Part shown: one piece after another, positions 24,601 through 31,891 of the stretch | How positions within the stretch are numbered: position 1 is the stretch's first letter | How the letters are laid out: each line of letters begins with the position of its first letter | The notes under the pieces: model-generated | What the model was told of the DNA's origin: nothing | The model's database searches: none | The model's input: the letters and a program-made list of their open reading frames with translations, nothing else | Source: Lamellibrachia columna | Lineage: Eukaryota; Annelida; Polychaeta; Sabellida; Siboglinidae | Direction: 5' to 3' | Assembly: GCA_963662155.1 (NCBI GenBank) | Contig: OY759274.1 | Span: 41,135,842-41,199,841, forward strand | Length of the DNA stretch: 64,000 bases | Program-made: the position numbers and the translations under genes

Positions 24601-27600
24601 ACAGTCCTTTTCGAAATCCCCATGATTTCTTACAAACACTGACAATGTTTCCATAATAACGACCGCGAGTGCTACGATGTTCAAACCAGCTATATTCGTT
24701 CGCCGTGAAAGTGGAACATACCATGTGGTTACTGTGATTCCCCTTCACTGGTGTGGGGCGAGGTGGGGCTGTGTGATAGGGCGACGGACTGTCACACAGC
24801 CACACCTCGACCCACACCAGTGAAGGTGATGGACTGTCAGTCTGTCTTTCGGACAAGACACTAAAACTTGTTGTTCCCTCCTACCTGGTCTCTATGGTAT
24901 GACAGGGGAATTAAAAGACTGAACCTTCACTGATGAAGCATGGTACATTTGAGGATATTATTCATACATAGAGCAGTGATGAGAATTAAAATATCAACTT
25001 CCCATTAGTTTGTTGTTAGATTACTAAGCAGCCTCATACTAAGTCACATTATCCACAGAGGTTTCAGTATGTGAACAGCAGTGAGAGTTCAAATCATTGG
25101 CCACACTGGTTCATCTTTTCAAGCAGCTTTCTGAATAAAGTCACATTTTAACTCACTTTAAATTCCTCTACATAACTGTAGACATTATGGCAAGAATACC
25201 CTGATTCCATAGCACTCATAGGTTGCCAACATTCAGTTAGAAGTGCCAAATAGTGTCTGATTTATAAACGACATGGATACTCTGTTTGCCCACTACCGGC
25301 CCTATGGGTGACAGTTTAACTACTGATTTAATATCAGTCAATAATACCGTTATTTACTAAGAGTAGCCTCATATTCAGACATTTTAAATCCACAGTACAG
25401 TAGTTTCAGGGTGAGTTCAAATCATTGGCTACTTTTTAAATTCATATCCAGAATATTCAAACTGTTTATTGTGAACAACAAAACTATTTCAATCATGATG
25501 TACTCCAATTGCACAAATCTAAGCTGACCGACCCTGCTACACACAGCAGAAGGCGTCGACTCTGCGGAAATGACACCCCTACGACCATCAAGGTCAAGAG
25601 GTGAAGGTGAACTCCAAACTATGTACATCATTTTACAACTGCTTTGTAAAATTATAAAAACAAAGTCTCATCAAAACAATTTATGGAAATTGAGTTACAT
25701 ACTACAATAATGGTAACCTTTAAGGTAGCTAGGGCGGCTAGCGTGTTAGTTGATTTGTTAATTTTTTTCATAACATGCTAGGAAATACTGAACTGAACAT
25801 CGACACCACAAATAATCAGCCGGCACTAACGTCATATTTCGCCAAACCATCTTTTTAAAAAAAAACAGTCCTTTTCGAAATCCCCATGATTTCTTACAAA
25901 CACTGACAATGTTTTCATAATAACGACCGCGAGTGCTACGATGTTCAAACCAGCTATATTCGTTCGCCGTGAAAGTGGAACATACCGTGTGGTTACTGTG
26001 ATTCCCCTTCACTGGTGTGGGGCGAGGTGGGGCTGTGTGATAGGGCGACGGACTGTCACACAGCCACACCTCGACCCACACCAGTGAAGGTGATGGACTG
26101 TCAGTCTGTCTTTCGGACAAGACACTAAAACTTGTTGTTCCCTCCTACCTGGTCTCTATGGTATGACAGGGGAATTAAAAGACTGAACCTTCACTGATGA
26201 AGCATGGTACATTTGAGGATATTATTCATACATAGAGCAGTGATGAGAATTAAAATATCAACTTCCCATTAGTTTGTTGTTAGATTACTAAGCGGCCTCA
26301 TACTAAGTCACATTATCCACAGAGGTTTCAGTATGTGAACAGCAGTGAGAGTTCAAATCATTGGCCACACTGGTTCATCTTTTCAAGCAACTTTCTGAAT
26401 AAAGTCACATTTTAACTCACTTTAAATTCCTCTACATAACTGTTGACATTATGGCAAGAATACCCTGATTCCATAGCACTCATAGGTTGCCAACATTCAG
26501 TTAGAAGTGCCAAATAGTGTCTGATTTATAAACGACATGGATACTCTGTTTGCCCACTACCGGCCCTATGGGTGACAGTTTAACTACTGATTTAATATCA
26601 ATCAATAATACCGTTATTTACTAAGAGTAGCCTCATATTCAGACATTTTAAATCCACAGTACAGTAGTTTCAGTGTGAGTTCAAATCATTGGCTACTTTT
26701 TAAATTCATATCCAGAATATTCAAACTGTTTATTGTGAACAACAAAACTATTTAAATCATGATGTACCTACACACAGCAGGTGTCGACTCTCTGCGGAAA
26801 TGACACCCCTACGACCATCAAGGTCACCATGTACACCATTTTACAACTGCTTTGTAAAATTATAAAAACAAAGTCTCATCAAAACAAGTTATGGAAATTG
26901 AGTTACATACTACAATAATGGTAACCTTTAAGGTAGCTGGGGCGGCTAGCGTGTCAGTTGATTTGTTCATTTTTTTCATAACATGCTAGGAAATATTGAA
27001 CTGAACATCGACGCCACAAATAATCAGCCGGCACTAACGTCATATTTCGCCAAACCATCTTTTAAAAAAAAAACAGTCCTTTTCGAAATCCCCATGATTT
27101 CTTACAAACACTGACAATGTTTCCATAATAACGACCGCGAGTGCTACGATGTTCAAACCAGCTATATTCGTTCGCCGTGAAAGTGGAACATACCGTGTGG
27201 TTACTGTGATTCCAGTACACATCAGTATTATATCTACCTAACTAAATCATGTCCTTAAACCAGCAAATATCAGCGTGGTTACTGTGATTCCAGTACACAT
27301 CAGTATTATATCTACCTAACTAAATCATGTCCTTAAACCTGCAAATATCAGCGCGAATGTAGTTTATTGTGCCTCTGAACCTACAAGTTATAATAACGGA
27401 AACGGCCTGCGATCCTGACCTGGGGACCTCGCCGGGTAACATGCAATCAAAATGATCGTAAACACGCCCTGCCACGTGTTTGTCAGATGGCTAGCATAAC
27501 CTGATATCGTAGACGACAACATGTTACAAATACAGATTCAAGGACCATTGTGGCAGCAAATTAAAGGGACATGTCAATATTACAAATGGCCATCATGTTT

Positions 27601-30600
27601 TGTCAACAATACGTAAAATGCCAGTGAAAATTGTCACATTTCAAGCATGATACATGCATCTATCGGCATTTCTGTTATCACTAACAATCAGGAAACGTTA
27701 CCTAATTCAATTTTTTTTTAAACTACAACACTTACGACGCTGCAATTAGGCGTATGAACGTATCTTACATAAAGGCAACTTTACACAGTTTGGAATTACG
27801 ATTGGTGAAGGGTTTGTGTCAAAAATACACTACCACTTTAGGCCGTCATCCAACTTTTGCTTAATTCATTCACAGGTGGTGTAGCAGACGTAATTCGTTT
27901 ATGCTAACCAAAATCAATCTTAAAGTTATCAGTGAGTCAGTGACACTGTCATACTTAGATATATATATATAATTTCTTTCTTTGGGGATTTTCTCAAAAC
28001 AATTTAATTTCACATTTTGTGGCTATTTTTTCACATTTACAATTTTTATTTTAATCTTGTAACAGAACCAAATAAATAAAAATGAAAAAAATTAATTTTT
28101 TTTTATTAATCTGGAATATTATATGGTATTTCAACTACAATCTATGAAGAAATAGTTAATTTATTTTTAAAACTTCTACTGAAACTACTCAATTCAAGAC
28201 AAGCATATAATAGGCACCCCAGTTACTTCAACTACTGATTATTTGTCAATAATACAGTTATTTACTAAGAGTAGCCTCATATTCAGACATGTTAAATCCA
28301 CAGTAGAGTAGTTTCAGTGTGAGTTTAAATCATTGGTTCACACCCACAATATTCATTGTGTTTAACTCAAACTGTTTACATTTTAATGTGAACTACAAAA
28401 CTGTATTTAAATTAAGATGAACTCCAAACTATGTACACCATTTTACAACTGCCTCATAAAATTAAAAAAATTAAGTCTTATCAAAACAATTTAATGAAAT
28501 TGAGTTACATACTACAATAATGGTAACTTTTTAACCATTGATTATCTGTCAATACAGTTATTTACTAAGAGTAGCCTCATATTCAGACATTTTAAATCCA
28601 CAGTACAGTAGTTTCAGTGTGAGTTCAAATCATTGGCTACTTTTTTATTCATAATCCACAATTATTCTCTTTTCAAGAAATTCCCCAGATACCCGTTTCT
28701 TCCAGAAATTACCCAAAACCTTTCTCTTCCAGAAATATCCCAGAAACCTTTCTCTTCGAGAAATTCCCCAGAAACCTGTCTTGACGAAAAATCCAAGAGA
28801 ATGCTCAAGAAATTCTACAAAAACCCATCTTTTCCATTTACATGAAGCATTTTAGCTACCGAATCAGTACTGATTATATCAAATACAAACAAACAAACAT
28901 ACAGCAGCCTCATACTAAGACATGATATCCTCAGGTCATTCGGTATGTGAACAGCAGTAAGAGTTTAAATCATTGGCCACTCTTCCTTCCAAAATTCATT
29001 CAAACTACGTCTGGCATAATCTACTACCAGACAACTGACACTAACCTTGATGGCTCGGGGGATCTGGTCGACGTACTGTGGCTTGATGATGGCCTTCATG
29101 TCGTCTTCAAGGATCTTGGTGAAGTAGTTCTGTAGTTCGGAGCCGCGGAAGTGAGTGAGGATCTCCGTCCAGTCCGGTGGGTCCTGAACCAATGCAACCA
29201 CATCATTTCACCATCTGGCAGAGACATCATCTAAGTTTGATTAGTATAGCAGATTTCGACATGATGGAAATAATTTTTTTTTATTTTACACAAGTCCCTG
29301 ACAAAGTCCATCTATCATGGCTCAATTAAGTGTATTTAGTCACCTGATATTTGTCTTAAGAAGCACTTACATTGTACATGCCTGAAACTGTAATGAACCC
29401 ATGTAATCAACTAGAACTTTTTCTAATCTATCGTTGTTGTCATGACTATTAAGCAGCCTCATACTAAGACAAGTTATCCACAGTAGGTTCAGTATGTGAA
29501 CAGCAGTGAGAGTTCAAATCATTGGCCACTTATTGATCTCTTCAACTTGTTTTTTTTTTAAAACCTCACTTTAAGTTCTTGCCCAAGATTGAAAAGGTCA
29601 GATACGGTCTGTTGAAAACAAGTATTATTTGAACAGTCAATGACATGAACAGTTCTCACATTAGTTATCTCTCAGAACACTGGATTGATGAAATCCATTG
29701 CACACGATATCGTGTCAAGCAGGATCTGTTCTATTGTAAGCGACGCCATGTCAAACAGGATCAGTTCTATTGCAAGCGACGTCATATGAAACAGGATCAG
29801 TTCTATTCCAAGCAACGTCGTGTCAAACAGGATCAGTTCTATTGCAAGCGACGTCATATGAAACAGGATCAGTTCTATTGCAAGCGACGTCGTGTCAAAC
29901 AGGATCTGTTCTATTGCACAAGACATCGTATCAAACAGGATCAGTTCTACTGTAAGCGACGTCGCTACAAGGAGTCGCGACGATGTAGTCTCCACAGGAT
30001 GAAACAAGTTGCAATCTGTTCGCATACGACGGCACTGACTTGGCGTGCCAACGATATCGCCTCGTGTAAACCCAGTTTTAAGTCCCAGCAAATGTGACAG
30101 TAACATTCAAGTCACAGTAAATGAGTTCTTCTGTCACTGAGTCCATTCAACCATCTCACTTTGTCTCAAATAGTGCATACCTTCTACGTGCCTCACCTTC
30201 TACGTGCCTCAAACTAGGTAAGGTAAGGTAAAGTCATTCCCCAGGCATTACGCCTTAGGAAGCCATGAAGGCTTATATGGCCAGTGCTTAAACCTGGTTT
30301 CTGTAGTGCGAAGCAACTTAAGAGTGTAGTTATACTGACTCTCCTGGACGGGACACTAGTCCATCGCAGCCTCAAACTAGAGTTTGATTAAACAGGGCTG
30401 CCTACTTCACCAAAGCAAATTCCGTAGATTGAAATGCACTTTGGTAATTTAGATAACGTCTGCAGAAAGCAAATATTATTTCAGCAATCATGATTTAAAA
30501 TAGTTGTTCACTACACTGCACTACTAGAAACTAGAGAGGGTCATACATCAAGACATAATCTAACCCTCTCCCTCGCCGAATTCCCAACATGGCATGAAAC

Positions 30601-31880
30601 TGACCGTGAAACGCCCCAGGTTGGGTTTCTGTTTTCCTGCGAGGATCTTAAGTGCGGTTGACTTTCCAATACCGTTTGTGCCAACTAGCCCGAGGACTTC
30701 TCCTGGTCGTGGGATAGGCAGACGATGTAGCTTGAATGAGTTAGCGCTGTAGCGATGTGTCGTATCCCGCTCAAGGTTGCTTGGCAGGTTAATGATTGAC
30801 ACCGCCTCGAATGGACATTTCTGCAGTACGAATTACAGCATTGTTATTAATAAACTGGCAACTAATGATAGACAGCAACTTCCTGACAAGGATTAAAGTT
30901 CACATATGGAATTAACTTCATATTATTTAGTAAAACAGACGTTTTCAAAAGATATCAGTATCAAAATGGTAATATTTTGCCTTACATATAAATTTTAAAC
31001 TGTTAGTGTCAAAGTGATTTCTGCTGAATTTATCTCCCAAATTATTTTAATTAAATGATTGCCCCAAAATCTGCTATACTTTTCTGAAGGGCAACAACTT
31101 GAAAACCATACAACCAAAATTTTCTATTAAAAAAATTTATTTGTCAAATATGCATCCAAAATTTCATCAAAATCAGCAACAGTGCGTTTTTTTTTATCAT
31201 TGAACTGACATGGAATTGTCCAAAAGCCCAGCAAATCACAATGGACATGCACAAAGTCACATCTGGGTAAATGTTAGTGAATGTTTACAACATTTCACTC
31301 TTGTGTTGTGTTTCTACTCACTTGACTGGTCCGTACCTACCTTGGCACATATGCCACAACCTATGCATAGCTCCTCCGAGATGAATGCTATCTTGTCCAC
31401 TGGTGTTACCTCTATGCACAACTTGCCTGAACAAGATAAACATATCCTCTTTAATCACATTCATGTTAAGAATTTTATTATTTCTGCTGTCTTATATTCT
31501 ACCAATTTACTTATGTCATAAAAGGGGATTAATTACAAAACATTGCAATTTAATCTTAATTTGTGGAATTCTTATTTTAATTTTGTTTATTACACTGGCT
31601 TAGTTCTATTCCTCTTTTCACTTTCATATGTGCATTTCCATAATTCTTCTTTCATATTAAAGATGCCCGACAAACAAGTACATACCAGAAGAAAATTATT
31701 GTTATTAAAGCAACTGTCTTCCTTGTGTTGCCCAGTATTGTCGAAGCACACAATCATATCACTGATATTATTACCCATTCTGACGACGGGACAAGACTTC
31801 CGACATTCTTGTCTGCACCGCTTCGGCTTGCATTTGTCTGCGCTGACGATAGCAATACGTGTGAGCTTGTCTTGCGACAT
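3478..31880 (-). CDS. ABCE1: ABCE1 (RLI1), ribosome-recycling ATPase; N-terminal half, 7 coding exons in window
   Basis: ABCE1 splits post-termination ribosomes into subunits in the cytosol. It has an N-terminal domain with two 4Fe-4S clusters and two ABC ATPase domains. Seven minus-strand exons join in perfect phase: 31775-31880, 31341-31426, 30605-30820, 29046-29183, 7781-7850, 5710-5806 and 3478-3689 (925 nt, about 308 codons). Visible motifs in order: [15 protein letters not shown] and [13 protein letters not shown] (cluster ligands), Walker [10 protein letters not shown], signature LSGGELQR, Walker [13 protein letters not shown]-loop VVEHDLS. The last exon ends at MPFSVREG with a GTAGGT donor, so the hinge and second ATPase domain should follow beyond position 1. 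I found no further exon in 1-3477. Introns are unequal: intron 4 (7851-29045) is 21.2 kb and contains a satellite, a 1.2-kb tandem array and an entire gene on the opposite strand. Protein identity is near certain; whether the locus is intact cannot be judged without the left flank. Confidence 0.97.
4950..5081. repeat. 22-bp minisatellite, six perfect copies
   Basis: Six identical units of TTACACCTATTATTACATGG plus AC. Because 22 is not a multiple of 3 the reading frame cycles every three units, so the short open frame over it is a by-product. It lies inside the hAT-like element. Confidence 0.9.
5381..5472. repeat. 23-bp minisatellite, four copies
   Basis: Four units of TAGGGTCTAAAGTATATGAC followed by TGG or TGA. 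It lies near the right end of the hAT-like element. Confidence 0.9.
5710..5806 (-). CDS. ABCE1: ABCE1 coding exon 6 (ABC signature of NBD1)
   Basis: 97 nt encoding [20 protein letters not shown] and then [12 protein letters not shown]. The LSGGELQR signature is intact. The exon enters in phase 1 and leaves in phase 2 before GTAAGT. Confidence 0.95.
6035..6414. repeat. 76-bp tandem repeat, five copies with dimer pattern
   Basis: Five 76-bp units start at 6035, 6111, 6187, 6263 and 6339. Units alternate GCAACAAGTTG and GCAACCAGTTG, so the effective higher-order unit is 152 bp. It lies in ABCE1 intron 5. Confidence 0.9.
7085..7722. mobile_element. Foldback MITE with long palindromic arms (TIR GGGTCATTC)
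   Basis: The left arm starts GGGTCATTCCGTGTCAA; the reverse complement of the right end starts GGGTCATTCTGTGTCAA. Similarity continues deep into each arm (AACGCCCTATAAT, GAAGTTTACAAGCT, ATCTGAAATTTG), so nearly the whole 638 bp folds back on itself. There is no transposase. The right end is 58 bp from ABCE1 exon 5. Confidence 0.8.
7781..7850 (-). CDS. ABCE1: ABCE1 coding exon 5
   Basis: 70 nt encoding [19 protein letters not shown] and CEML. It continues directly from exon 4 (K|GSV) despite 21.2 kb between them. CCAG acceptor, GTAAGT donor, leaves in phase 1. Confidence 0.93.
8460..8945 (-). mobile_element. LINE reverse transcriptase fragment
   Basis: The minus strand reads [20 protein letters not shown], then [17 protein letters not shown], then [19 protein letters not shown] and [11 protein letters not shown]. 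These are RT blocks in correct order, including the YADD active-site box, broken by frameshifts. It is a different family from the CR1-like copies. Confidence 0.8.
8945..9620 (-). pseudogene. Degenerate ORF fragments of a widespread transposon-associated protein family
   Basis: Minus-strand stretches read [28 protein letters not shown], then [20 protein letters not shown] with [17 protein letters not shown] (9222-9620), and [20 protein letters not shown] with CIIDGISLI (about 8945-9060). These resemble a multi-copy, unnamed protein family common in cnidarian and other invertebrate genomes, with motifs of the type FW.SY...V...L.FI.A.REGNW.LHL and IIDGMSL. A G-rich minisatellite separates the two parts, and stops and frameshifts interrupt both. 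Function is unknown; the match is from memory of the motif pattern. Confidence 0.45.
9068..9213 (+). repeat. G-rich minisatellite (GGGGACCAGGGCAGGGGGCAA type)
   Basis: About five imperfect units of roughly 29 bp with the core GGGGACCAGGGC and many runs of 3-6 G on the plus strand. It could form G-quadruplexes. It splits the degenerate ORF family above. Confidence 0.8.
10112..13924. repeat. 31-bp satellite array, 123 copies
   Basis: The unit is AACAGTTTATATCCAGTGG plus TTTCAGTGTGTG. The distance from the first to the last AACAG is 3813 bp, exactly 123 x 31, so there are no net indels. The only common variant is GTGTG to GTATG; TCCAATGG occurs twice. Variants are rare in the middle and dense after about 13.2 kb. 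The array is flanked on the right by GAACAGCAGTGACAGTTCA, which matches the dispersed element described at 21-29 kb. It lies in ABCE1 intron 4, about 0.8 kb upstream of the nested receptor ATG. Confidence 0.97.
13931..14545. other. Unassigned AT-rich spacer between satellite and nested gene
   Basis: No coding exon, RNA gene or clear repeat recognised apart from the satellite-flanking element remnant at 13925-13965. Confidence 0.5.
14549..14558 (+). promoter_or_regulatory. Candidate TATA box of the nested receptor gene
   Basis: GATATAAAC lies about 170 bp upstream of the receptor ATG. Weak evidence: TATA-like words are frequent in this AT-rich sequence. Confidence 0.25.
14721..14817 (+). CDS. 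Nested receptor exon 1: signal peptide
   Basis: ATG at 14721, hydrophobic core VLLLFVM, likely cleavage around CMPTRA or soon after. Ends phase 1 at CCAGTAG|GTAAGT. Confidence 0.7.
14721..21118 (+). CDS. Predicted ITIM-bearing transmembrane receptor with two SUEL (rhamnose-binding-lectin) domains
   Basis: Six exons: 14721-14817, 17516-17815, 18035-18325, 18450-18786, 19293-19368 and 20266-21118 (about 650 codons). Domain order: signal peptide ([18 protein letters not shown]), two Cys-rich SUEL-type lectin domains each on one exon, a Thr/Ala/Val-rich stalk, a membrane span ([20 protein letters not shown] then stop-transfer YKR), and a cytoplasmic tail of about 280 residues. The tail has LYDIP and LYIRP (YxxP type), HYDNV, and two ITIM-type sites VTYTEI and VIYAEI whose tyrosines are 22 residues apart, plus 18 five-residue GMGAG-like repeats. 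SUEL domains bind rhamnose or galactose in many invertebrate and fish lectins; ITIMs recruit SH2 phosphatases in vertebrate immune receptors. A glycan-sensing signalling receptor is inferred. All introns but the last are phase 1. Exon 4 is one base out of phase (see its entry), so this may be a frameshifted allele, an assembly error or a different splice site. The gene is antisense and internal to ABCE1 intron 4. Confidence 0.75.
15215..15540 (-). mobile_element. tRNA-derived SINE, family B, diverged copy
   Basis: Shares with the copy at 58330-58600 the blocks GTATCCAGTC, TGAAGCATTCAGCCACAC, AGCCAGGTACT.ATTTA, GAGTGAACT.AGGCA and a terminal tRNA-like part (AAGAGGATTCAAATTCTGG, with a decayed B box). 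Oriented minus. It lies in intron 1 of the nested receptor. Confidence 0.7.
15950..16190 (+). pseudogene. THAP zinc-finger domain remnant (transposon-derived)
   Basis: Across two frames the plus strand reads [11 protein letters not shown], then VKNWLKKM, then LNPTKHKLV, and ends [14 protein letters not shown]. This is the THAP pattern: C-x2..4-C zinc knuckle start, W in the middle, TPTKHSR-like block, and a C-terminal L-K-x-[DN]-[AV]-V-P-x-[IL]-F. Stops and frame changes show it is dead. THAP domains occur in P-element-like and ISL2EU/Harbinger-type transposases and in host genes. Confidence 0.6.
16960..17020. mobile_element. Transposon terminus (TTTCACACGGGCA inverted repeats)
   Basis: TTTCACACGGGCA, TTTCACACAGGCA and the reverse complement TGCCCGTGTGAAA occur within 60 bp and abut CC|TTA. 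This looks like the end of a Harbinger/ISL2EU-type element. No opposite terminus was identified. Confidence 0.4.
17190..17345 (+). repeat. Polypurine G-rich tract
   Basis: About 150 bp almost free of pyrimidines on the plus strand, with repeated GGGAGGGG and GGGGAAGATGG. It can form G-quadruplex or triplex DNA. It lies 170 bp upstream of receptor exon 2. Confidence 0.8.
17516..17815 (+). CDS. Nested receptor exon 2: first SUEL-type lectin domain
   Basis: Phase 1-1 exon of 300 nt with a TTTTTGCAG acceptor and GTAGGT donor. Begins [17 protein letters not shown], then IHLKAATFG, the Cys-rich centre, [15 protein letters not shown], and ends [13 protein letters not shown]. The pattern (C-x-x-x-x-[IL]-x-[IL]-x-C, A-x-[FY]-G, C-x-G-x-x-x-C, then Y-x-C near the end) matches the SUEL/Gal_Lectin fold. 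The domain is diverged and lacks a typical DPC motif. Confidence 0.75.
18035..18325 (+). CDS. Nested receptor exon 3: second SUEL-type lectin domain
   Basis: Phase 1-1 exon of 291 nt. Reads [18 protein letters not shown], then [12 protein letters not shown], then [16 protein letters not shown], and ends [13 protein letters not shown]. It has the same cysteine layout as exon 2, so the two exons are tandem copies of one module. GTAAGT donor. Confidence 0.78.
18450..18786 (+). CDS. Nested receptor exon 4: Thr-rich stalk, phase problem
   Basis: The open frame reads [20 protein letters not shown], then Thr/Ala/Val repeats, many TTT runs and Ser/Thr-rich text to KTIG, with a GTAAGA donor in phase 1. 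This fits a mucin-like O-glycosylated stalk. From the best acceptor (CACCAG at 18449) the incoming phase gives [10 protein letters not shown] and then a stop, so the exon is one base too long. Either a frameshift lies at about 18455-18485, or a weaker in-phase acceptor (CTACAG at 18531) is used, which would drop the first 27 codons. Confidence 0.6.
18787..20265. other. Nested receptor introns 4 and 5, no further feature
   Basis: Apart from the transmembrane exon at 19293-19368 this span is AT-rich intronic sequence. I recognise no exon, RNA gene or transposon in it. Confidence 0.5.
19293..19368 (+). CDS. Nested receptor exon 5: transmembrane helix
   Basis: 76 nt, enters in phase 1 and leaves in phase 2. 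Encodes about 21 hydrophobic residues followed by YKR, a stop-transfer signal placing the following exon in the cytosol. TTGTTGCAG acceptor, GTATGT donor. Confidence 0.75.
20266..21118 (+). CDS. Nested receptor exon 6: cytoplasmic tail with tyrosine motifs
   Basis: 853 nt to the TGA at 21116-21118. Tyrosine sites in order: [38 protein letters not shown] (20921-20938), VIYAEI (20987-21004), DLYE. The block 20611-20880 encodes 18 units of (G/R)(M/I)GAG from a 15-bp repeat. The same DNA is open on the minus strand (Pro-rich text), which is a by-product of the repeat. Confidence 0.72.
20611..20880 (+). repeat. 15-bp coding minisatellite, 18 units
   Basis: Units of GGGATGGGGGCTGGA with ATG/ATC and GGG/AGG variants, in frame, each encoding (G/R)(M/I)GAG. 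Length should vary between alleles. Plus-strand G runs are frequent. Confidence 0.92.
21121..21206. repeat. Long hairpin at head of each 1.2-kb unit
   Basis: Inverted arms of about 35 bp (CCTTCACTGGTG...GGGGCTGTGTGA against its reverse complement) around a loop of about 15 bases (TAGGGCGACAGACTG). Unit 1 has 3 mismatches and the others 1-3. Copies are at 22327, 23535, 24742 and 26006. In a receptor transcript this stem would start 3 nt after the stop codon. Confidence 0.9.
21513..21518 (+). terminator. Candidate poly(A) signal of the nested receptor
   Basis: AATAAA, the first canonical signal after the receptor stop, about 395 bp downstream. The same hexamer recurs in every 1.2-kb unit. Confidence 0.35.
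27195..27354. repeat. Direct duplication of about 76 bp
   Basis: GTGGTTACTGTGATTCC followed by AGTACACATCAGTATTATAT and CTACCTAACTAAATCATGTC occurs twice in tandem, starting inside the end of the last 1.2-kb unit. Confidence 0.85.
27355..28205. other. Intronic AT-rich sequence without recognised feature
   Basis: No exon, RNA gene or named repeat recognised. Long A/T runs occur around 27.95-28.15 kb. Confidence 0.5.
28206..28640. repeat. Two further copies of the ~80-bp dispersed element, type 1
   Basis: At about 28255-28335 and 28555-28637, TTTACTAAGAGTAGCCTCAT leads into TTTCAGTGTGAGTT.AAATCA. These match the second element inside every 1.2-kb unit. The surrounding sequence is also shared with the unit but more diverged. 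Confidence 0.85.
28666..28785. repeat. Imperfect ~30-bp minisatellite
   Basis: About four units built on TTCCAGAAAT.CCCAGAAACC followed by TTTCTC. Confidence 0.75.
28903..28980. repeat. ~80-bp dispersed element, type 2 copy
   Basis: CAGCCTCATACTAAGACATG through GGTATGTGAACAGCAGTAAG and TCATTGGCCACT. Matches the first element inside each 1.2-kb unit and the right flank of the 31-bp satellite. Confidence 0.85.
29046..29183 (-). CDS. ABCE1: ABCE1 coding exon 4
   Basis: 138 nt, exactly 46 codons: [18 protein letters not shown] through [15 protein letters not shown], followed by GTTAGT. This is the ABCE1-specific segment after Walker A. Its downstream intron is the 21-kb one. Confidence 0.95.
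29450..29530. repeat. ~80-bp dispersed element, type 2 copy
   Basis: CAGCCTCATACTAAGACAAG, then TATCCACAGTAGGTTCAGTA, then TGTGAACAGCAGTGAGAGTT. Same family as above. Confidence 0.85.
29711..29968 (+). repeat. 36-bp minisatellite, seven units, in an open frame
   Basis: Seven units of 36 bp. A plus-strand frame from an ATG at 29645 to a stop near 30097 reads them as 12-residue repeats ([12 protein letters not shown] type). Units alternate CGTGTCAA and CATATGAA. No known domain, no splice signals that I trust, and the frame is also open in other phases, so I treat it as a minisatellite in ABCE1 intron 3, not a gene. Confidence 0.75.
30220..30380. mobile_element. SINE-like repeat (GGACGGGACACTAGTCCATC motif)
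   Basis: AGGTAAGGTAAAGTCATTCC, AGGCATTACGCC and GGACGGGACACTAGTCCATC with CGCAG are phrases I recognise from repeats in invertebrate genomes. The copy has no clear ends here. Confidence 0.45.
30605..30820 (-). CDS. ABCE1: ABCE1 coding exon 3 (Walker A of NBD1)
   Basis: 216 nt, phase 0 to 0. It opens with [15 protein letters not shown], which completes the second cluster, and contains [19 protein letters not shown] (Walker A) and ends KPNLGRFT before a GTCAGT donor. Confidence 0.95.
31341..31426 (-). CDS. ABCE1: ABCE1 coding exon 2 (second Fe-S cluster)
   Basis: 86 nt between a TTCAG acceptor and a GTAGGT donor. It encodes [14 protein letters not shown] and [11 protein letters not shown], including the C-x2-C-x2-C ligands of the second 4Fe-4S cluster. 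It enters in phase 1 and leaves in phase 0. Confidence 0.93.
31775..31880 (-). CDS. ABCE1: ABCE1 coding exon 1
   Basis: The start ATG is at 31878-31880 (minus), giving [20 protein letters not shown], the conserved ABCE1 N-terminus. The exon ends phase 1 at ATGG|GTAATA. A CAG acceptor about 12 bases upstream of the ATG (31891-31893) suggests a separate non-coding 5' exon further right. Confidence 0.93.
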
Positions 31881-31891
31881 ATTGGCACTGC

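Larger units (their letters stand above)
21121..27212. repeat. 1.2-kb tandem repeat, five units
   Basis: Units begin at 21121, 22327, 23535, 24742 and 26006, with lengths of about 1206, 1208, 1207, 1264 and 1207 bp. They differ by only a few bases per kilobase, except unit 4, which has about 57 bp extra near 25500-25620. Each unit starts with a hairpin, then a SINE-like segment (GTCTTTCGGACAAGACAC), then two diverged copies of an ~80-bp dispersed element. The first unit begins 3 bp after the receptor stop codon, so the receptor 3' UTR is made of this repeat. Confidence 0.96.

Noticed and set aside
20978..26120. Repeated minus-strand open frames beginning [18 protein letters not shown]
   Set aside because: They recur only because the 1.2-kb unit is duplicated. 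They run through the hairpin and then diverge with frame, and show no domain or coding bias.
28965..29201. Independent 78-residue minus-strand protein
   Set aside because: It is ABCE1 exon 4 with read-through into intron sequence on both sides.
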